Made by a program: the position numbers and the translations under genes
In this document: positions 42,388 through 51,449 of the stretch, one piece after another
How the letters are laid out: every line of letters starts with the position of its first letter
Numbering within the stretch: position 1 is the first letter of the stretch
Notes under the pieces: generated by a model
What the model saw: only the letters and a program-made list of their open reading frames with translations
The model's database searches: none
What the model was told of the DNA's origin: nothing
Assembly (NCBI GenBank): GCA_958448705.1
Contig: CAUDEY010000001.1
Location: 62,001-126,000, forward strand
Source: UMGS1322 sp900550765
GTDB lineage: Bacteria; Bacillota; Clostridia; Christensenellales; QALW01
DNA length: 64,000 nt
Reading direction: 5' to 3'

Positions 42388-44081
42388 AATTCAATCACCT
42401 TGTTCCTGTTAAAATCCATTTGTACCGTGTTCTTGCCGGTAAACACCTCCAGCACACCCTCGTTCCATTTTGCGCGGCACCAGGGAGCAAGATATACGTC
42501 AGGATAGGGATATTCGGTTTTTACACCGTCCACGCCGTTTTCCGTAGGGGTCAGATACAAATGATCAAATTCCAGCCGCATCGCTTTCCGGTCAAAGGAA
42601 AGCGGCAGAGAATGTATTTTCTGAACAAACGCATCCAGGCTTCCATACTCGCTTTCCAGGCCGATACGGCAGATATAAGCATTTTGCAGGCCTTGGCTGA
42701 CGAGCTCTTTTCCGGCAAATTCGCCTTCGGAGGTAACCTCATAGCCGCCGGCAATAAACACCGCGATATAGCGGTTTTCATGGCGCAGAAAAATCCAGTT
42801 TTCCTCATAGCGAACCTCATCATATTTGGCCGGCTCTAAAAACATATGGGTGAATTCCAACTCGCCGGGATGGGTGATGTTATAAATCGTCATTACGGTA
42901 TCCTTGGTGGCAAAGCTTTGATTGCAGCAGCATTTTAAATCGCCCGACCAATAATTATGCTCACCGAAATCACCGGGATGATGAGAAAAGATCTTCGTAC
43001 TGCGGTCTTTCTCCTTTGCCGGAAGCACCAAGCTCCATTCCACCTGCTGATGGTGGGCATAGACGGCATCATCCGGGTTGCTTTCCGGATAAGGATCCTG
43101 GTGCTGAATCGCACCGAGGCCGTATTCGGCGGAGAGATATGTATATTTACTGATTGCACCGGCCCGCTCCAGCGTCTCTAACCAGGCATCATCATGAGAA
43201 TTTCCCTGCCAGGCGCTCATAGAATGCAGATGCTTGCGTTCAAAGACTTCACAGGGAAAAGTGCGGTTCTTTACGGCTTCCAGAATGAAATCGTCCGGAA
43301 CAAACGGAGCCAGAACAAAATTAGCGTTCGGATGCGGATTCCGGTTTACCAGAAGATCCCAAAGCTGAGAAGGGACGGAGGCCTCGGGGTTCAAAAGTGC
43401 ATCGGGATACGTTCTTCCGCTGCCGCCGCAGAGCATGCCCTGCGCGTTTAGATTATTAAAAGCCTCCAGCGCCAACAAATCAATTCCCATCTGTGCCATG
43501 TTTTTTAATTCCGGATCGGCGCAGTAGTTTGTAAGCATCCCCAACATAAATAAATCTTCATTCAAATAACTGGAAGTGAACTCCCCTATGCCCCGTTTAG
43601 CACGGAACAGAATAAAATCCATAATATACTTTTTATCGATCTCCATCGCCTGGCGGGCAGTCAGATGATATTGCTTAAAATCTTCATTCAGCGTCTGCGC
43701 GGCCAAATAGCGGGCCACATGAATCATGAATACATGGTTTTCGCTGAAATAGCAGCTGGTAAAATCGCGCTCAAGCAAAAAACGGCGAACCAACACCAAT
43801 GTTTCCGGCGCCATTTTATCCTTTACTAAAAAAAGAGCGGCAACCAGCCGGATTGCAGCGAAGTCATTTTCACCGGTAACACTGCGGCCTTCAGGATGAG
43901 GAAGATCCATATACATAGCAGCACGCTGAAGAACCCGATTTGCCTCTTCAATTTTGCTTCCCCGCAGCATCCATATAATGGAACAGGTTCCGTACAAATC
44001 GCCGTGCGGAAATTCCTCCCGCGGCATTTCAGTTAAAAGATCCATACATTGCTCGCGCAGAAGCACATACTCTTTTTTCAT
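42384..44081 (-). CDS. Heparinase II/III-like or alginate-lyase-fold protein
   Basis: A 565-residue soluble protein without signal peptide. The first half is helical (about 1-300, alpha/alpha toroid-like, with ENHVFMIHVARYLAAQTL and GEFTSSYLNEDLFML). The second half is rich in beta strands with HHQQVEWSLVLPAKEKDRS and YWSGDLKCCCNQSFATKDT. This layout fits polysaccharide lyases of the heparinase II/III type, with Asn/His/Tyr candidates in SENHVF and the YLN segment. It is probably a cytoplasmic oligosaccharide lyase. I am unsure of the family. It is first in the operon with two oxidoreductases. Confidence 0.6.
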   Translation of the reverse strand: MKKEYVLLREQCMDLLTEMPREEFPHGDLYGTCSIIWMLRGSKIEEANRVLQRAAMYMDLPHPEGRSVTGENDFAAIRLVAALFLVKDKMAPETLVLVRRFLLERDFTSCYFSENHVFMIHVARYLAAQTLNEDFKQYHLTARQAMEIDKKYIMDFILFRAKRGIGEFTSSYLNEDLFMLGMLTNYCADPELKNMAQMGIDLLALEAFNNLNAQGMLCGGSGRTYPDALLNPEASVPSQLWDLLVNRNPHPNANFVLAPFVPDDFILEAVKNRTFPCEVFERKHLHSMSAWQGNSHDDAWLETLERAGAISKYTYLSAEYGLGAIQHQDPYPESNPDDAVYAHHQQVEWSLVLPAKEKDRSTKIFSHHPGDFGEHNYWSGDLKCCCNQSFATKDTVMTIYNITHPGELEFTHMFLEPAKYDEVRYEENWIFLRHENRYIAVFIAGGYEVTSEGEFAGKELVSQGLQNAYICRIGLESEYGSLDAFVQKIHSLPLSFDRKAMRLEFDHLYLTPTENGVDGVKTEYPYPDVYLAPWCRAKWNEGVLEVFTGKNTVQMDFNRNKVIEL

Positions 44082-44122
44082 TTTTTCTCCTTTTTAAGGC
44101 AGAGCCTTTTCCTGCATATCAA

Positions 44123-44141
44123 TTTTGTATATTTTTGTATA
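44123..44141. repeat. Direct repeats at the start of the heparinase-like operon
   Basis: TTTTGTATA occurs twice, 10 bases apart (44123-44131 and 44133-44141), overlapping the predicted transcription start. It could be the binding site of the neighbouring AraC regulator. Confidence 0.45.
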
Positions 44142-44169
44142 TTATAATGCATCAAAAATTCCTTTTCAA
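44141..44169 (-). promoter_or_regulatory. Promoter of the heparinase-like operon
   Basis: Minus-strand TTGAAA (44164-44169), 17-base spacer, TATAAT (44141-44146). Confidence 0.75.
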
Positions 44170-44254
44170 TGGTAAAAACGGTCTTTTCCTTGGTTGATTT
44201 TGCTTTCTCCGATATCTTCCAGCTGTTCTGCTGTGCAATCGGAAGCCGCTCCCT

Positions 44255-44509
44255 CTATCCATGCAAGCCGCGAGACTGCCGTTCCATATCCTCAATCACA
44301 ATATCATAAATTTCTCCAAGTGCAGCGCAGTATTCCAATACCTTCCACGGTTCATTGGTATGAAAATGAATTTTTATCAATTCCTCATCACCTACCGCCA
44401 ACAGACAATCTCCATGAAAATGCGCTGTAAAATACGCATTGATCGCTGCTTCATCGAGATTTTTTCCCTCAATCAGCAGCTGTGTGTCATATTTAAATTC
44501 CAACATCAT
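44255..44509 (-). CDS. Small stand-alone DAK/FakA-type domain protein
   Basis: An 84-residue protein. EFKYDTQLLIEGKNL, then GDCLLAVGDEELIKIHFHTNEPWKVLEY and YDIVIEDM, matches the middle/C-terminal domain of fatty-acid kinase FakA and related dihydroxyacetone-kinase-like proteins. The ATP-binding DAK2 domain is missing. Short versions like this occur next to sugar genes, so it is probably a complete small gene rather than a decayed kinase; its role is unknown. It overlaps the AraC gene by four bases and is co-translated with it. Confidence 0.6.
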   Translation of the reverse strand: MMLEFKYDTQLLIEGKNLDEAAINAYFTAHFHGDCLLAVGDEELIKIHFHTNEPWKVLEYCAALGEIYDIVIEDMERQSRGLHG

Positions 44510-45288
44510 TTTTTCTCCTTATTAAACTCTTTTATTTCATTACGGTTGTTTTTTTCCTCATTTTTCCGTTCCATACGCCATTGCTGCGGACTCATTCCGC
44601 AATATTTTTTGAATATTCTTGAAAAATAATACGCATCACCGTATCCGCAGAGCTGTCCAACCTCCGTCACGCTTTTTGAACTGTTCACCAATAAATTCTT
44701 TGCATGCGCGATACGAATCATCTGCAGATATGTCTTCGGCGGCATCCCCACCTCCGCTTCAAATTTCTTCCGGAACTGATTTACCGAAAACGGCAGCTGT
44801 TTTACTTTTTCAAGAATCTCATATTTTCCATTTGAAAAATTCTCCGTAATATCCTGCCGGATCCTTTCTACGTACTCATCCCGGCCATCTGCACCGATTT
44901 GTTTAGCAAGATATACGTTCAGCACGCCTAAAATTGCATTCAGAAGTCCGCTGTCACCGCTGAAATAAAACTCATGGTACAGCAGCCGGAGCATATACAA
45001 AAAATCTTTATGCGGAGTATCGTCAAAATGAATAGGAAAAGAATAATTAAAATCAAAATTCTCCACCATAAAATAAATATTCCGATATCCGGTTTCGGAA
45101 TGATCCCTGTGCATCATGCCGGGAGGATGACAGATGATCGAACCGGGATGAAAAGGATATTCCCTTCCCCAGGCATAATTCACGCCATATCCCTCGGTAT
45201 AATAGGTAATTTCCCAAAAAGAATGACTGTGCTCCGCACATTCTTTTATCCATTCGCTCTGCATGCCGATATAAACGATATTTCTCAT
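44506..45288 (-). CDS. AraC-family transcriptional regulator
   Basis: A 260-residue regulator with an N-terminal cupin-like ligand domain (about 15-100; HSHSFWEITYYTEG, FHPGSIICHPPGMMHRD) and two C-terminal helix-turn-helix motifs (about 160-250; LPFSVNQFRKKFEAEVG and VGQLCGYGDAYYFSRIFKK). It lies between the lyase/oxidoreductase operon and the divergent hydrolase operon, so it probably activates both in response to a sugar. ATG 45288 follows AAGGTGG. Confidence 0.92.
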   Translation of the reverse strand: MRNIVYIGMQSEWIKECAEHSHSFWEITYYTEGYGVNYAWGREYPFHPGSIICHPPGMMHRDHSETGYRNIYFMVENFDFNYSFPIHFDDTPHKDFLYMLRLLYHEFYFSGDSGLLNAILGVLNVYLAKQIGADGRDEYVERIRQDITENFSNGKYEILEKVKQLPFSVNQFRKKFEAEVGMPPKTYLQMIRIAHAKNLLVNSSKSVTEVGQLCGYGDAYYFSRIFKKYCGMSPQQWRMERKNEEKNNRNEIKEFNKEKK

Positions 45289-45355
45289 ATTTTACCACCT
45301 TTTTTATTATATCAGGGCACGGTGTTTTTGTCCATTAAATTTGTATTATTCTACA

Positions 45356-45384
45356 TTTACTAATAGGAAGATCAGTGATATAAT
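45356..45384 (+). promoter_or_regulatory. Promoter of the TIM-barrel hydrolase operon
   Basis: TTTACT (45356-45361), 17-base spacer, TATAAT (45379-45384). A second TATAAT-like hexamer lies nearby at about 45413. Confidence 0.6.
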
Positions 45385-45455
45385 TTTTATTGCCGATAGG
45401 TAGTATAATTATTTTTAAGTGTTTTTTCCTTATTATTTTCAGCGGAGGAATACTG

Positions 45456-47552
45456 ATGAACGCCCTGCTTAACAAATTTTTTGATAAAATCAACAGTAAA
45501 GGCGCCATGAAGGCCTTTTTAACTGATCCGCAAAAAAAATACCGTATTTTTCCTATTTACCATGATCTTTGTGACCCTGCCAACGATTATGCCGTGCAGA
45601 TAGACCGGGCAATCGCCTCAGGAGCGGGCGGCGTGGTAACAAATACGACCTGGTTGGATCCAGCCTGGGTGTTTGAAGAAAAAAACACGGCTAAGCTGCG
45701 CAATGCCGTACAATACGCCAAGGAAAAAGGGCTGGGGGTATGGATGTATGACGACTACTACTATCCCAGCGGTCTGGCAAATGGTTATGCCGTAAAAGAT
45801 CATCCTGAATATTTCGCCCAAAGCATCGATTTTATCTCCCTCCCCTGCAAGGCCGGGGAACCGATAGAATGTAAAAAATCTGATACCAACGGCGGATGGC
45901 TGTTTGCCGGCATTTATACCGGTAATTCCTTTAAGCTTACGGAAATCGTACCTCTGCAGGACACCCTATCGTTTACACCAAAAGCCAACGGATGGCTGAT
46001 CGCCTTTTATATCGCTTTTCACTTAGAAGAGGCACAGCAGCCCTTAGGCCAGGCAAAAGGGCATTTAAACCACTTAGACAAAGCCGCGGTAGAAAGCTCC
46101 ATTGCCAACGGACTGGAGCCTGTGGCCAAGCAGATGGATATGGGGTTGTTTGACGCGCTTTTTACCGACGAGCCCACCCTTACCCATGCTGTACTCACCT
46201 TTGCCCGCGGTAAAACAGACTTTACCTGCGTACCCGCCCCCTACGGCAAAGATCTGATGGAGCATTATTTCCGTGATTGGGGCGAGCGCTTGGAAGAAAA
46301 GCTTTTATTTTTATTTACCGGCAGGTCCATAGAAGCCCGCCGTACAAGGATTCGGTATTATAAAACACTCTCTTATATGGCAAGAGAAAATTACATTGAT
46401 ATCGTCGCTGCCTGGTGCAGTGCCCATCATACACTGTCTTCAGGACATTTTCTTTTAGAAGAAGGGTTAAAGTATCACGTAGGCTATTACGCCGATTACA
46501 TGCGCGTCGTCGGCGGGCAGGATATTCCCGGCTGCGATATTCTTTGTGCTGACGCGCAAAAATTCTGGGAACGCGGCAGTGCTTTCGCGACCTCCTGGTC
46601 CTTTGCAGCAAAATACCCTTCATCACTTGCAAGGCTGAATGGGCACAATGTAACGATGATGGAAATCTGCCCCGTTAACTATCCCGAAAGAGTAAAAGAA
46701 AATCCGTTTAAGGAATTTATGGGGCTTTCTACTTTTGTACTGTTTGCAGGCATTACCCACTATAACGCTTACGGATATCATTTTATTACGGATACAGCAC
46801 AGCATAACGCACTGAATCTCTACGTCGGCCGTCTGCTCTTGCTGCTGCGCAACAGTCTTCCGGATACACCGGTCGCCGTTTATTATCCTATTGCGCAAAT
46901 GCAAAGCTGGTTTGCCGCGCCTTCGCTCGGCCATGCGCCCGAAATTGATCTTTATGAAGAAACCGATACGATTGAAAACCGCATGGAGGAACTGTCTCTT
47001 TTGCTGTATCATGCTAAAATGGACTATCATATTTTAGACGAAGATCATCTTCTTCAGGCAAAAATGAAAAACGGCCTTAGCTGCGGACTGGTGCATGCAG
47101 ACACGCTGCTTGTACCGTTTACCGAATTTATTTCCTTAAACGCAGCCCGCGCCCTTCAAACTTTTGCTTCAGCCGGCGGAAAGCTGATTTTCATTGATGC
47201 GGTTCCGCAATACGAAGAATCCGGCCGGGACGAAGAGCTTCGGCAGCTTATCAACGCCCTGCCCGGCGAACGGCTCTCCCTGCAGCAGGCGGACGAACTT
47301 ATACGGGAAATCAATTATCCTATGAACCTTCGCTTTGAAGCAGAAAACGTCCTGGTCTCTCCCTATAGACTGAACGGCAGACGCTTTTATTATTGCATCA
47401 ATACTGCAGAAGAAGACAGTACTGTAACCGTAAAAGGCAGCGGGACGCTGTATGATCCGGAGACCGATCAATGGTCGCCTCTGAATTCCTGTTTTACTCT
47501 CCGTGCAGAACGCGGAGTGATAATATTTGAAAATGAAGGAGAAGCATTATGA
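45456..47552 (+). CDS. Predicted glycoside hydrolase, TIM barrel, cytoplasmic (GH106-like)
   Basis: A 698-residue protein without a signal peptide. Its barrel motifs are GLGVWMYDDYYYPSGLANG, ALFTDEPTL (likely catalytic acid) and LSSGHFLLEEG, and a beta-rich C-terminus follows. The YDE..YPSG and DEP motifs recall GH106 alpha-L-rhamnosidases and related uncharacterised hydrolases, but the match is only to motifs. It is a clear paralogue of the membrane-anchored protein at 48402. ATG 45456 after GCGGAGG was chosen over the longer frame. The stop overlaps the next gene by ATGA. Confidence 0.65.
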   Translation: MNALLNKFFDKINSKGAMKAFLTDPQKKYRIFPIYHDLCDPANDYAVQIDRAIASGAGGVVTNTTWLDPAWVFEEKNTAKLRNAVQYAKEKGLGVWMYDDYYYPSGLANGYAVKDHPEYFAQSIDFISLPCKAGEPIECKKSDTNGGWLFAGIYTGNSFKLTEIVPLQDTLSFTPKANGWLIAFYIAFHLEEAQQPLGQAKGHLNHLDKAAVESSIANGLEPVAKQMDMGLFDALFTDEPTLTHAVLTFARGKTDFTCVPAPYGKDLMEHYFRDWGERLEEKLLFLFTGRSIEARRTRIRYYKTLSYMARENYIDIVAAWCSAHHTLSSGHFLLEEGLKYHVGYYADYMRVVGGQDIPGCDILCADAQKFWERGSAFATSWSFAAKYPSSLARLNGHNVTMMEICPVNYPERVKENPFKEFMGLSTFVLFAGITHYNAYGYHFITDTAQHNALNLYVGRLLLLLRNSLPDTPVAVYYPIAQMQSWFAAPSLGHAPEIDLYEETDTIENRMEELSLLLYHAKMDYHILDEDHLLQAKMKNGLSCGLVHADTLLVPFTEFISLNAARALQTFASAGGKLIFIDAVPQYEESGRDEELRQLINALPGERLSLQQADELIREINYPMNLRFEAENVLVSPYRLNGRRFYYCINTAEEDSTVTVKGSGTLYDPETDQWSPLNSCFTLRAERGVIIFENEGEAL

Positions 47553-48418
47553 AAAAAATCCTAAGTATCACCCTGGCCATACTGATGGTCGCGGCCGCCT
47601 TTTCTTTTACCAGCCTTACAGCATTCGCCGCAAGCGAATACGAAATTTTGATTGACGGTACATTTGAAGATCAAAACGATGAGGTTTGGGTCAAATATAC
47701 TGCCGGTCTGATCGATTTTGAGTTTGAAGGCGCTTACGAAGGCGAAAGCTGCCTGTTCGTTTCCGAGCGTACGCATTCAACGGACGTTGTCCGCCAGTAC
47801 ATCACCAATGAATTAAATTTCTATGGTCCCGGCACCTATCAGTTTACCGCTTATGCCAAGCTGGCCGAAGAGTGGGACAGTGAGATTCAGCTGCAAGGTG
47901 TAGTCGGTGCCTACAAGGGTACTGAAGTAAAAGATAAGGTCTGGGGTACCACCAACTTTGTTACGCTTTCTGCCACCGAGTGGAGAGCCGTTTCCGGCAC
48001 GGTAGAGGTTTCCTGGAGCGGTGAACTCACGGAAGGAGAATTCTATTTTATTACCAATGAACAGGACGCTGACAGCTTTGCAAATCTTTTGATCGACTCC
48101 TGCAGCCTGACCAAAGTAGGCTATACCGGAGACGCTTATACAGCGCCTACCCCCGAGCCCACTCCGGAGCCGACTCCCGAACCGACCGAAGCCCCCACAG
48201 CTGATCCCAATGCTGCCACTACAGCGCCCGCTGCAAACAATACCAATGCTCCGGCCGGCAGTGCGACAGCCGGTACGGATACAAATACCACAAATGAAGG
48301 CGGCTCCAGCAGCGTGCTCCCGATTATTCTCATTGTTGCCGGCGTTATTCTTGTCGGCGGATGTGTAGCATTTGTGATTTCATTAAAGAAAGGAAAGAAG
48401 AATGAACAAGACAAGTAA
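47549..48418 (+). CDS. Surface-anchored protein with CBM-like domain
   Basis: A 289-residue protein with a signal peptide (1-28, ending FAASE) and a beta-sandwich-like domain of about 160 residues (IDGTFEDQNDEVWVKY, ESCLFVSERTHST, PGTYQFTAYAKLAEEW) that resembles carbohydrate-binding modules of the CBM4/9 type. A Pro/Thr-rich linker of repeated PTPE units (about 194-215), an Asn/Thr-rich stretch, one membrane helix (about 254-276) and a basic tail KKGKKNEQDK follow. It should bind glycan outside the cell next to the anchored hydrolase. The end overlaps the next gene by 17 bases. Confidence 0.7.
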   Translation: MKKILSITLAILMVAAAFSFTSLTAFAASEYEILIDGTFEDQNDEVWVKYTAGLIDFEFEGAYEGESCLFVSERTHSTDVVRQYITNELNFYGPGTYQFTAYAKLAEEWDSEIQLQGVVGAYKGTEVKDKVWGTTNFVTLSATEWRAVSGTVEVSWSGELTEGEFYFITNEQDADSFANLLIDSCSLTKVGYTGDAYTAPTPEPTPEPTPEPTEAPTADPNAATTAPAANNTNAPAGSATAGTDTNTTNEGGSSSVLPIILIVAGVILVGGCVAFVISLKKGKKNEQDK

Positions 48419-50603
48419 GCTGATCCTCGCCTGTACAGGCGGTGCACTGGCTTTGTTGCTGATCATTTCCGGCATCTTACTGATACCTTCAAACAGCGAC
48501 AACCCAGATACGCCTAATACACCAGGCAGCATCATTGAAACGCCCGTACAAAAGAACAGCGACCCGCTGATCTCAGAAGAGGAATTTTTAAATCCCGCCA
48601 AAAAGTACCGTGCCCTGCGCATCGCTCACAGCTATGATACCAATTTTCCAGGGAAAAGTACCTCCGAATGGGTTCAAAGTCTTCTTGACTTCGGTTTTGG
48701 CGGCGTAATTACCAACGATGGATGGGATGGGCAATATCTGATAAATGAAAGGAAATTAGAGCGTTTAGATCGCTTTATACAGGAAGCACATGCAAACGGT
48801 CTCCGTGTATGGCTGTATGATGAAAAAGTTTATCCCAGCGGCGCCGCCGGCGATTTGGTTGTAAACGCCCACCCTGAATACCGCGCCGTTATGCTGGAAC
48901 AGATTACGGTTACCGGCAGCGGCATCGGCGCGCAGTCCGTCGCTTTGCCGGAGGACTTTATTCAAGTGGAATCCGCGTGCATCACCGAAGACGTTAAGGC
49001 AACCACTTGGACCCCCCTTACGGTGGAAAACAAAGGCGGCCGACTGACTTTTACCGGCACCGCCGGCAATTGGACGGCTTATATCTACTGTGTTGTAGCG
49101 TACCCGGAAAATCCGGAGGGCAGCAACAAAACATATCCCAACCTGTTAAACGCAGATGCCGTGCGCGAGTTTATCAACGTTACCTACGAAACCTATAAAA
49201 ACAGCATTACCGACTTCAGCGATATTATCGAAGCGTTCTTTGACGACGAGCCACAGCTGTGCGGAACAAGAAACCTGTTTTCCAGTGACCATACAAACCC
49301 CGTAGTCCCCTATGACTATGACATGTTTGAAGATTTTGCTTCTAAATACGGGTATGATTTGACAGAAGTGCTGCCCATGCTGTTCTCCGGTTCCTCTGCA
49401 GAAGCCAAGCGTGTACGCTGCAATTTCTATGATTACATCGGCACACGGCTGAGTGAAACTTTCTTCGGTCAGATCGCTCAATGGTGTGAAGAAAACGGTA
49501 CCAAGCTTTCCGGTCATATGCTGCTGGAAGAGCAAATGATGTACCACATTCCCGTATACGGTAACTTTATGCTCTGCGCACAGCAGATGGGCTACCCGGG
49601 CTTTGATATCTTAAATCCCCGTCCGGCGCAGTACATCAATGGCATCAGCACCGGCGGAAAATATGCCTCCAGTGTAGCTTGGCTCTATAATAAAGATCGT
49701 GTATTTGTAGAGATCTGCCCGGTAAGTGATCCCGATGAATTTGCAAAAAACCATTTGGATTACGCTCTTGGCACCATGACTTTTGCCTACTTTGACGGCG
49801 GCAATCAAATCGCTACCTATTATACGCAGGCAAACACGGATGAAGCTACCGGTATTGCCTTTAATGAATACGTAGGCCGTTTGGGCTCCATCGTAACCGA
49901 AGCGCAAAACAAAAATCAAATTGCCGTTTATTATAGCATTGATACTGTTGCGGCCAATTACATTCCGCCGGAGGATCAAAGCGTATATTCCATCGATGAA
50001 ATGATCAAAATTACTGACAAAACAGTGGATGAAATCGTTCTTTCCCTGCGCGGCAACGGTTTAGACTATGTCTTTTTAGATGACAACGCCATCGCTCAGG
50101 GCCAAGTAAACGGCGCGGCGCTCACGGTAAATAACTTTACCTTTAAAACCATCATCGTACCCAGGGCGGAAATTATTGATGCCGCTACGATGCGTGTGTT
50201 TGACCAATTGATTCAAAACGGAGCGAACGTTATCTTTATGTATTCTGTTCCACAAATCGCCGCAAAAGAAAGTGATCAGGCTGAGGTAGAGCAGCTTGCC
50301 CAGAAATTCAGCAACAATCTCTGCATGCGCATTGAAACGCTGCCCGAACGTATAACCACTACCGTTCCGCTGACAGTAAAATCCAGCCAGACGATCTATG
50401 TATCCCCCTATGAAAGAAACGGCAGTGAATTCTATTTTCTGGCAAACGCCAGTGAGAAGGATGCTTCCGTTACCCTTCAATATGAGGGTATCAGCAAATA
50501 TCGCCTGTATAACCCTGTAGACGGCAGCATTACCGTGCTGGAGGGCAATACCTGCAGCATTCCCAGCTACCGCGCCTTGTTTGTACAGCCCATCTTTGAA
50601 TAA
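48402..50603 (+). CDS. Predicted glycoside hydrolase, TIM barrel, membrane-anchored (GH106-like)
   Basis: A 733-residue paralogue of the protein at 45456, with an added N-terminal membrane anchor (about 5-29) and a low-complexity linker (SDNPDTPNTPG). Shared motifs: LRVWLYDEKVYPSGAAGD, AFFDDEPQL, KLSGHMLLEEQ, then a C-terminal beta domain. It is presumably exposed on the cell surface and makes the first cut, whereas the cytoplasmic paralogue handles imported fragments. The substrate is unknown. A terminator follows. Confidence 0.65.
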   Translation: MNKTSKLILACTGGALALLLIISGILLIPSNSDNPDTPNTPGSIIETPVQKNSDPLISEEEFLNPAKKYRALRIAHSYDTNFPGKSTSEWVQSLLDFGFGGVITNDGWDGQYLINERKLERLDRFIQEAHANGLRVWLYDEKVYPSGAAGDLVVNAHPEYRAVMLEQITVTGSGIGAQSVALPEDFIQVESACITEDVKATTWTPLTVENKGGRLTFTGTAGNWTAYIYCVVAYPENPEGSNKTYPNLLNADAVREFINVTYETYKNSITDFSDIIEAFFDDEPQLCGTRNLFSSDHTNPVVPYDYDMFEDFASKYGYDLTEVLPMLFSGSSAEAKRVRCNFYDYIGTRLSETFFGQIAQWCEENGTKLSGHMLLEEQMMYHIPVYGNFMLCAQQMGYPGFDILNPRPAQYINGISTGGKYASSVAWLYNKDRVFVEICPVSDPDEFAKNHLDYALGTMTFAYFDGGNQIATYYTQANTDEATGIAFNEYVGRLGSIVTEAQNKNQIAVYYSIDTVAANYIPPEDQSVYSIDEMIKITDKTVDEIVLSLRGNGLDYVFLDDNAIAQGQVNGAALTVNNFTFKTIIVPRAEIIDAATMRVFDQLIQNGANVIFMYSVPQIAAKESDQAEVEQLAQKFSNNLCMRIETLPERITTTVPLTVKSSQTIYVSPYERNGSEFYFLANASEKDASVTLQYEGISKYRLYNPVDGSITVLEGNTCSIPSYRALFVQPIFE

Positions 50604-50606
50604 AAC

Positions 50607-50640
50607 AAAAAAACCGGAATCGCTTGATTCCGGTTTTTTT
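50607..50640. terminator. Bidirectional terminator
   Basis: AAAAAAACCGGAAT pairs with ATTCCGGTTTTTTT around CGCTTG, between converging genes. Confidence 0.9.
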
Positions 50641-50663
50641 ATCCTATCTTGCTCCTATTCCTA

Positions 50664-51449
50664 TTATAAACTCTCTTTTCTGCCAATAAGTAAAATCCAC
50701 CGCTGACAAAAGAAAATACTGTTTTCTTCTTGATAAGGATAAAAGCCTGTAGCCCTTCCGCCGGCCAGGTCTTTAAGAAAACGTGCAGTAATTTCTTCAG
50801 CAGTCGTGCGGGGAGTTTGGGTCAATTCCATCCAGGCCTCCAGTGATACAGGAATCTTTGTGGTATTCTCCTTCTCAATGCTGAAGCGGTATTCCCTAAA
50901 CAGCTGCAAAAATTCCTCTCGGCTTCGATTTTGCACATGGGAAGGATCCCGCAGGCGTTCTATTTCATCCTCCGCAGTCCTAAGCTTTTCTTCTGCGGCT
51001 TCCATATCGATTAAAACCAATTTTCCGCCCGGCTTTAAAACCCGTGCCATCTCCTCAAAGCACCGTTTTGGATTCGAGAAATGATGAAACGCTAAACGAG
51101 AGAGAACCACATCAAAACTATTTTCCAAAAACGGCAGTTCCTCTGCGTCTCCCAGGAGAAAGGTCATATTGGAATGCTTTTCTTTTTCCGCCGCTGTTTT
51201 TCCGACATGCAGCATCGCCGGCGTCATATCCAAACAGATTACCTGCTGCACAAAAGACGCCAATGCACGCCCGCAAATGCAGGTACCCGCAGCTACTTCT
51301 AAAACCGCATCCGTCTTTTCCGGTCTAATACAGGAAACCGTATATTCCAAATATTCCTGTTTGGTAAAGCTCATAGTTCCTTCTTCAAACTTCTGTGCCT
51401 GCTGCGCAAACGATTTCTGAATTTCCGCATTATGCAAGGCTTTTCTCAT
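50664..51449 (-). CDS. SAM-dependent methyltransferase, class I
   Basis: A 261-residue enzyme with the SAM-binding motif VLEVAAGTCICGRALA, acidic loop CLDMTP, motif DAEELPFLENSFDVVLSRLAFHHF and post-motif LKPGGKLVLIDM. This is the UbiE/MenG-type fold used on small molecules. The substrate is unknown. ATG 51449 overlaps the stop of ogt, suggesting co-transcription with DNA repair rather than quinone synthesis. Confidence 0.85.
   Translation of the reverse strand: MRKALHNAEIQKSFAQQAQKFEEGTMSFTKQEYLEYTVSCIRPEKTDAVLEVAAGTCICGRALASFVQQVICLDMTPAMLHVGKTAAEKEKHSNMTFLLGDAEELPFLENSFDVVLSRLAFHHFSNPKRCFEEMARVLKPGGKLVLIDMEAAEEKLRTAEDEIERLRDPSHVQNRSREEFLQLFREYRFSIEKENTTKIPVSLEAWMELTQTPRTTAEEITARFLKDLAGGRATGFYPYQEENSIFFCQRWILLIGRKESL

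Noticed and set aside
44170..44254. Possible frameshifted tail of the small DAK-type gene (another frame reads on for about 30 codons)
   Set aside because: The 84-residue protein already has what I believe is the normal family length and ending, and the extra frame has no conserved motif.
48140..48190. Short tandem DNA repeat, at first sight like a repeat array
   Set aside because: It simply encodes the Pro/Thr/Glu linker of the surface protein; unit length and setting exclude CRISPR.
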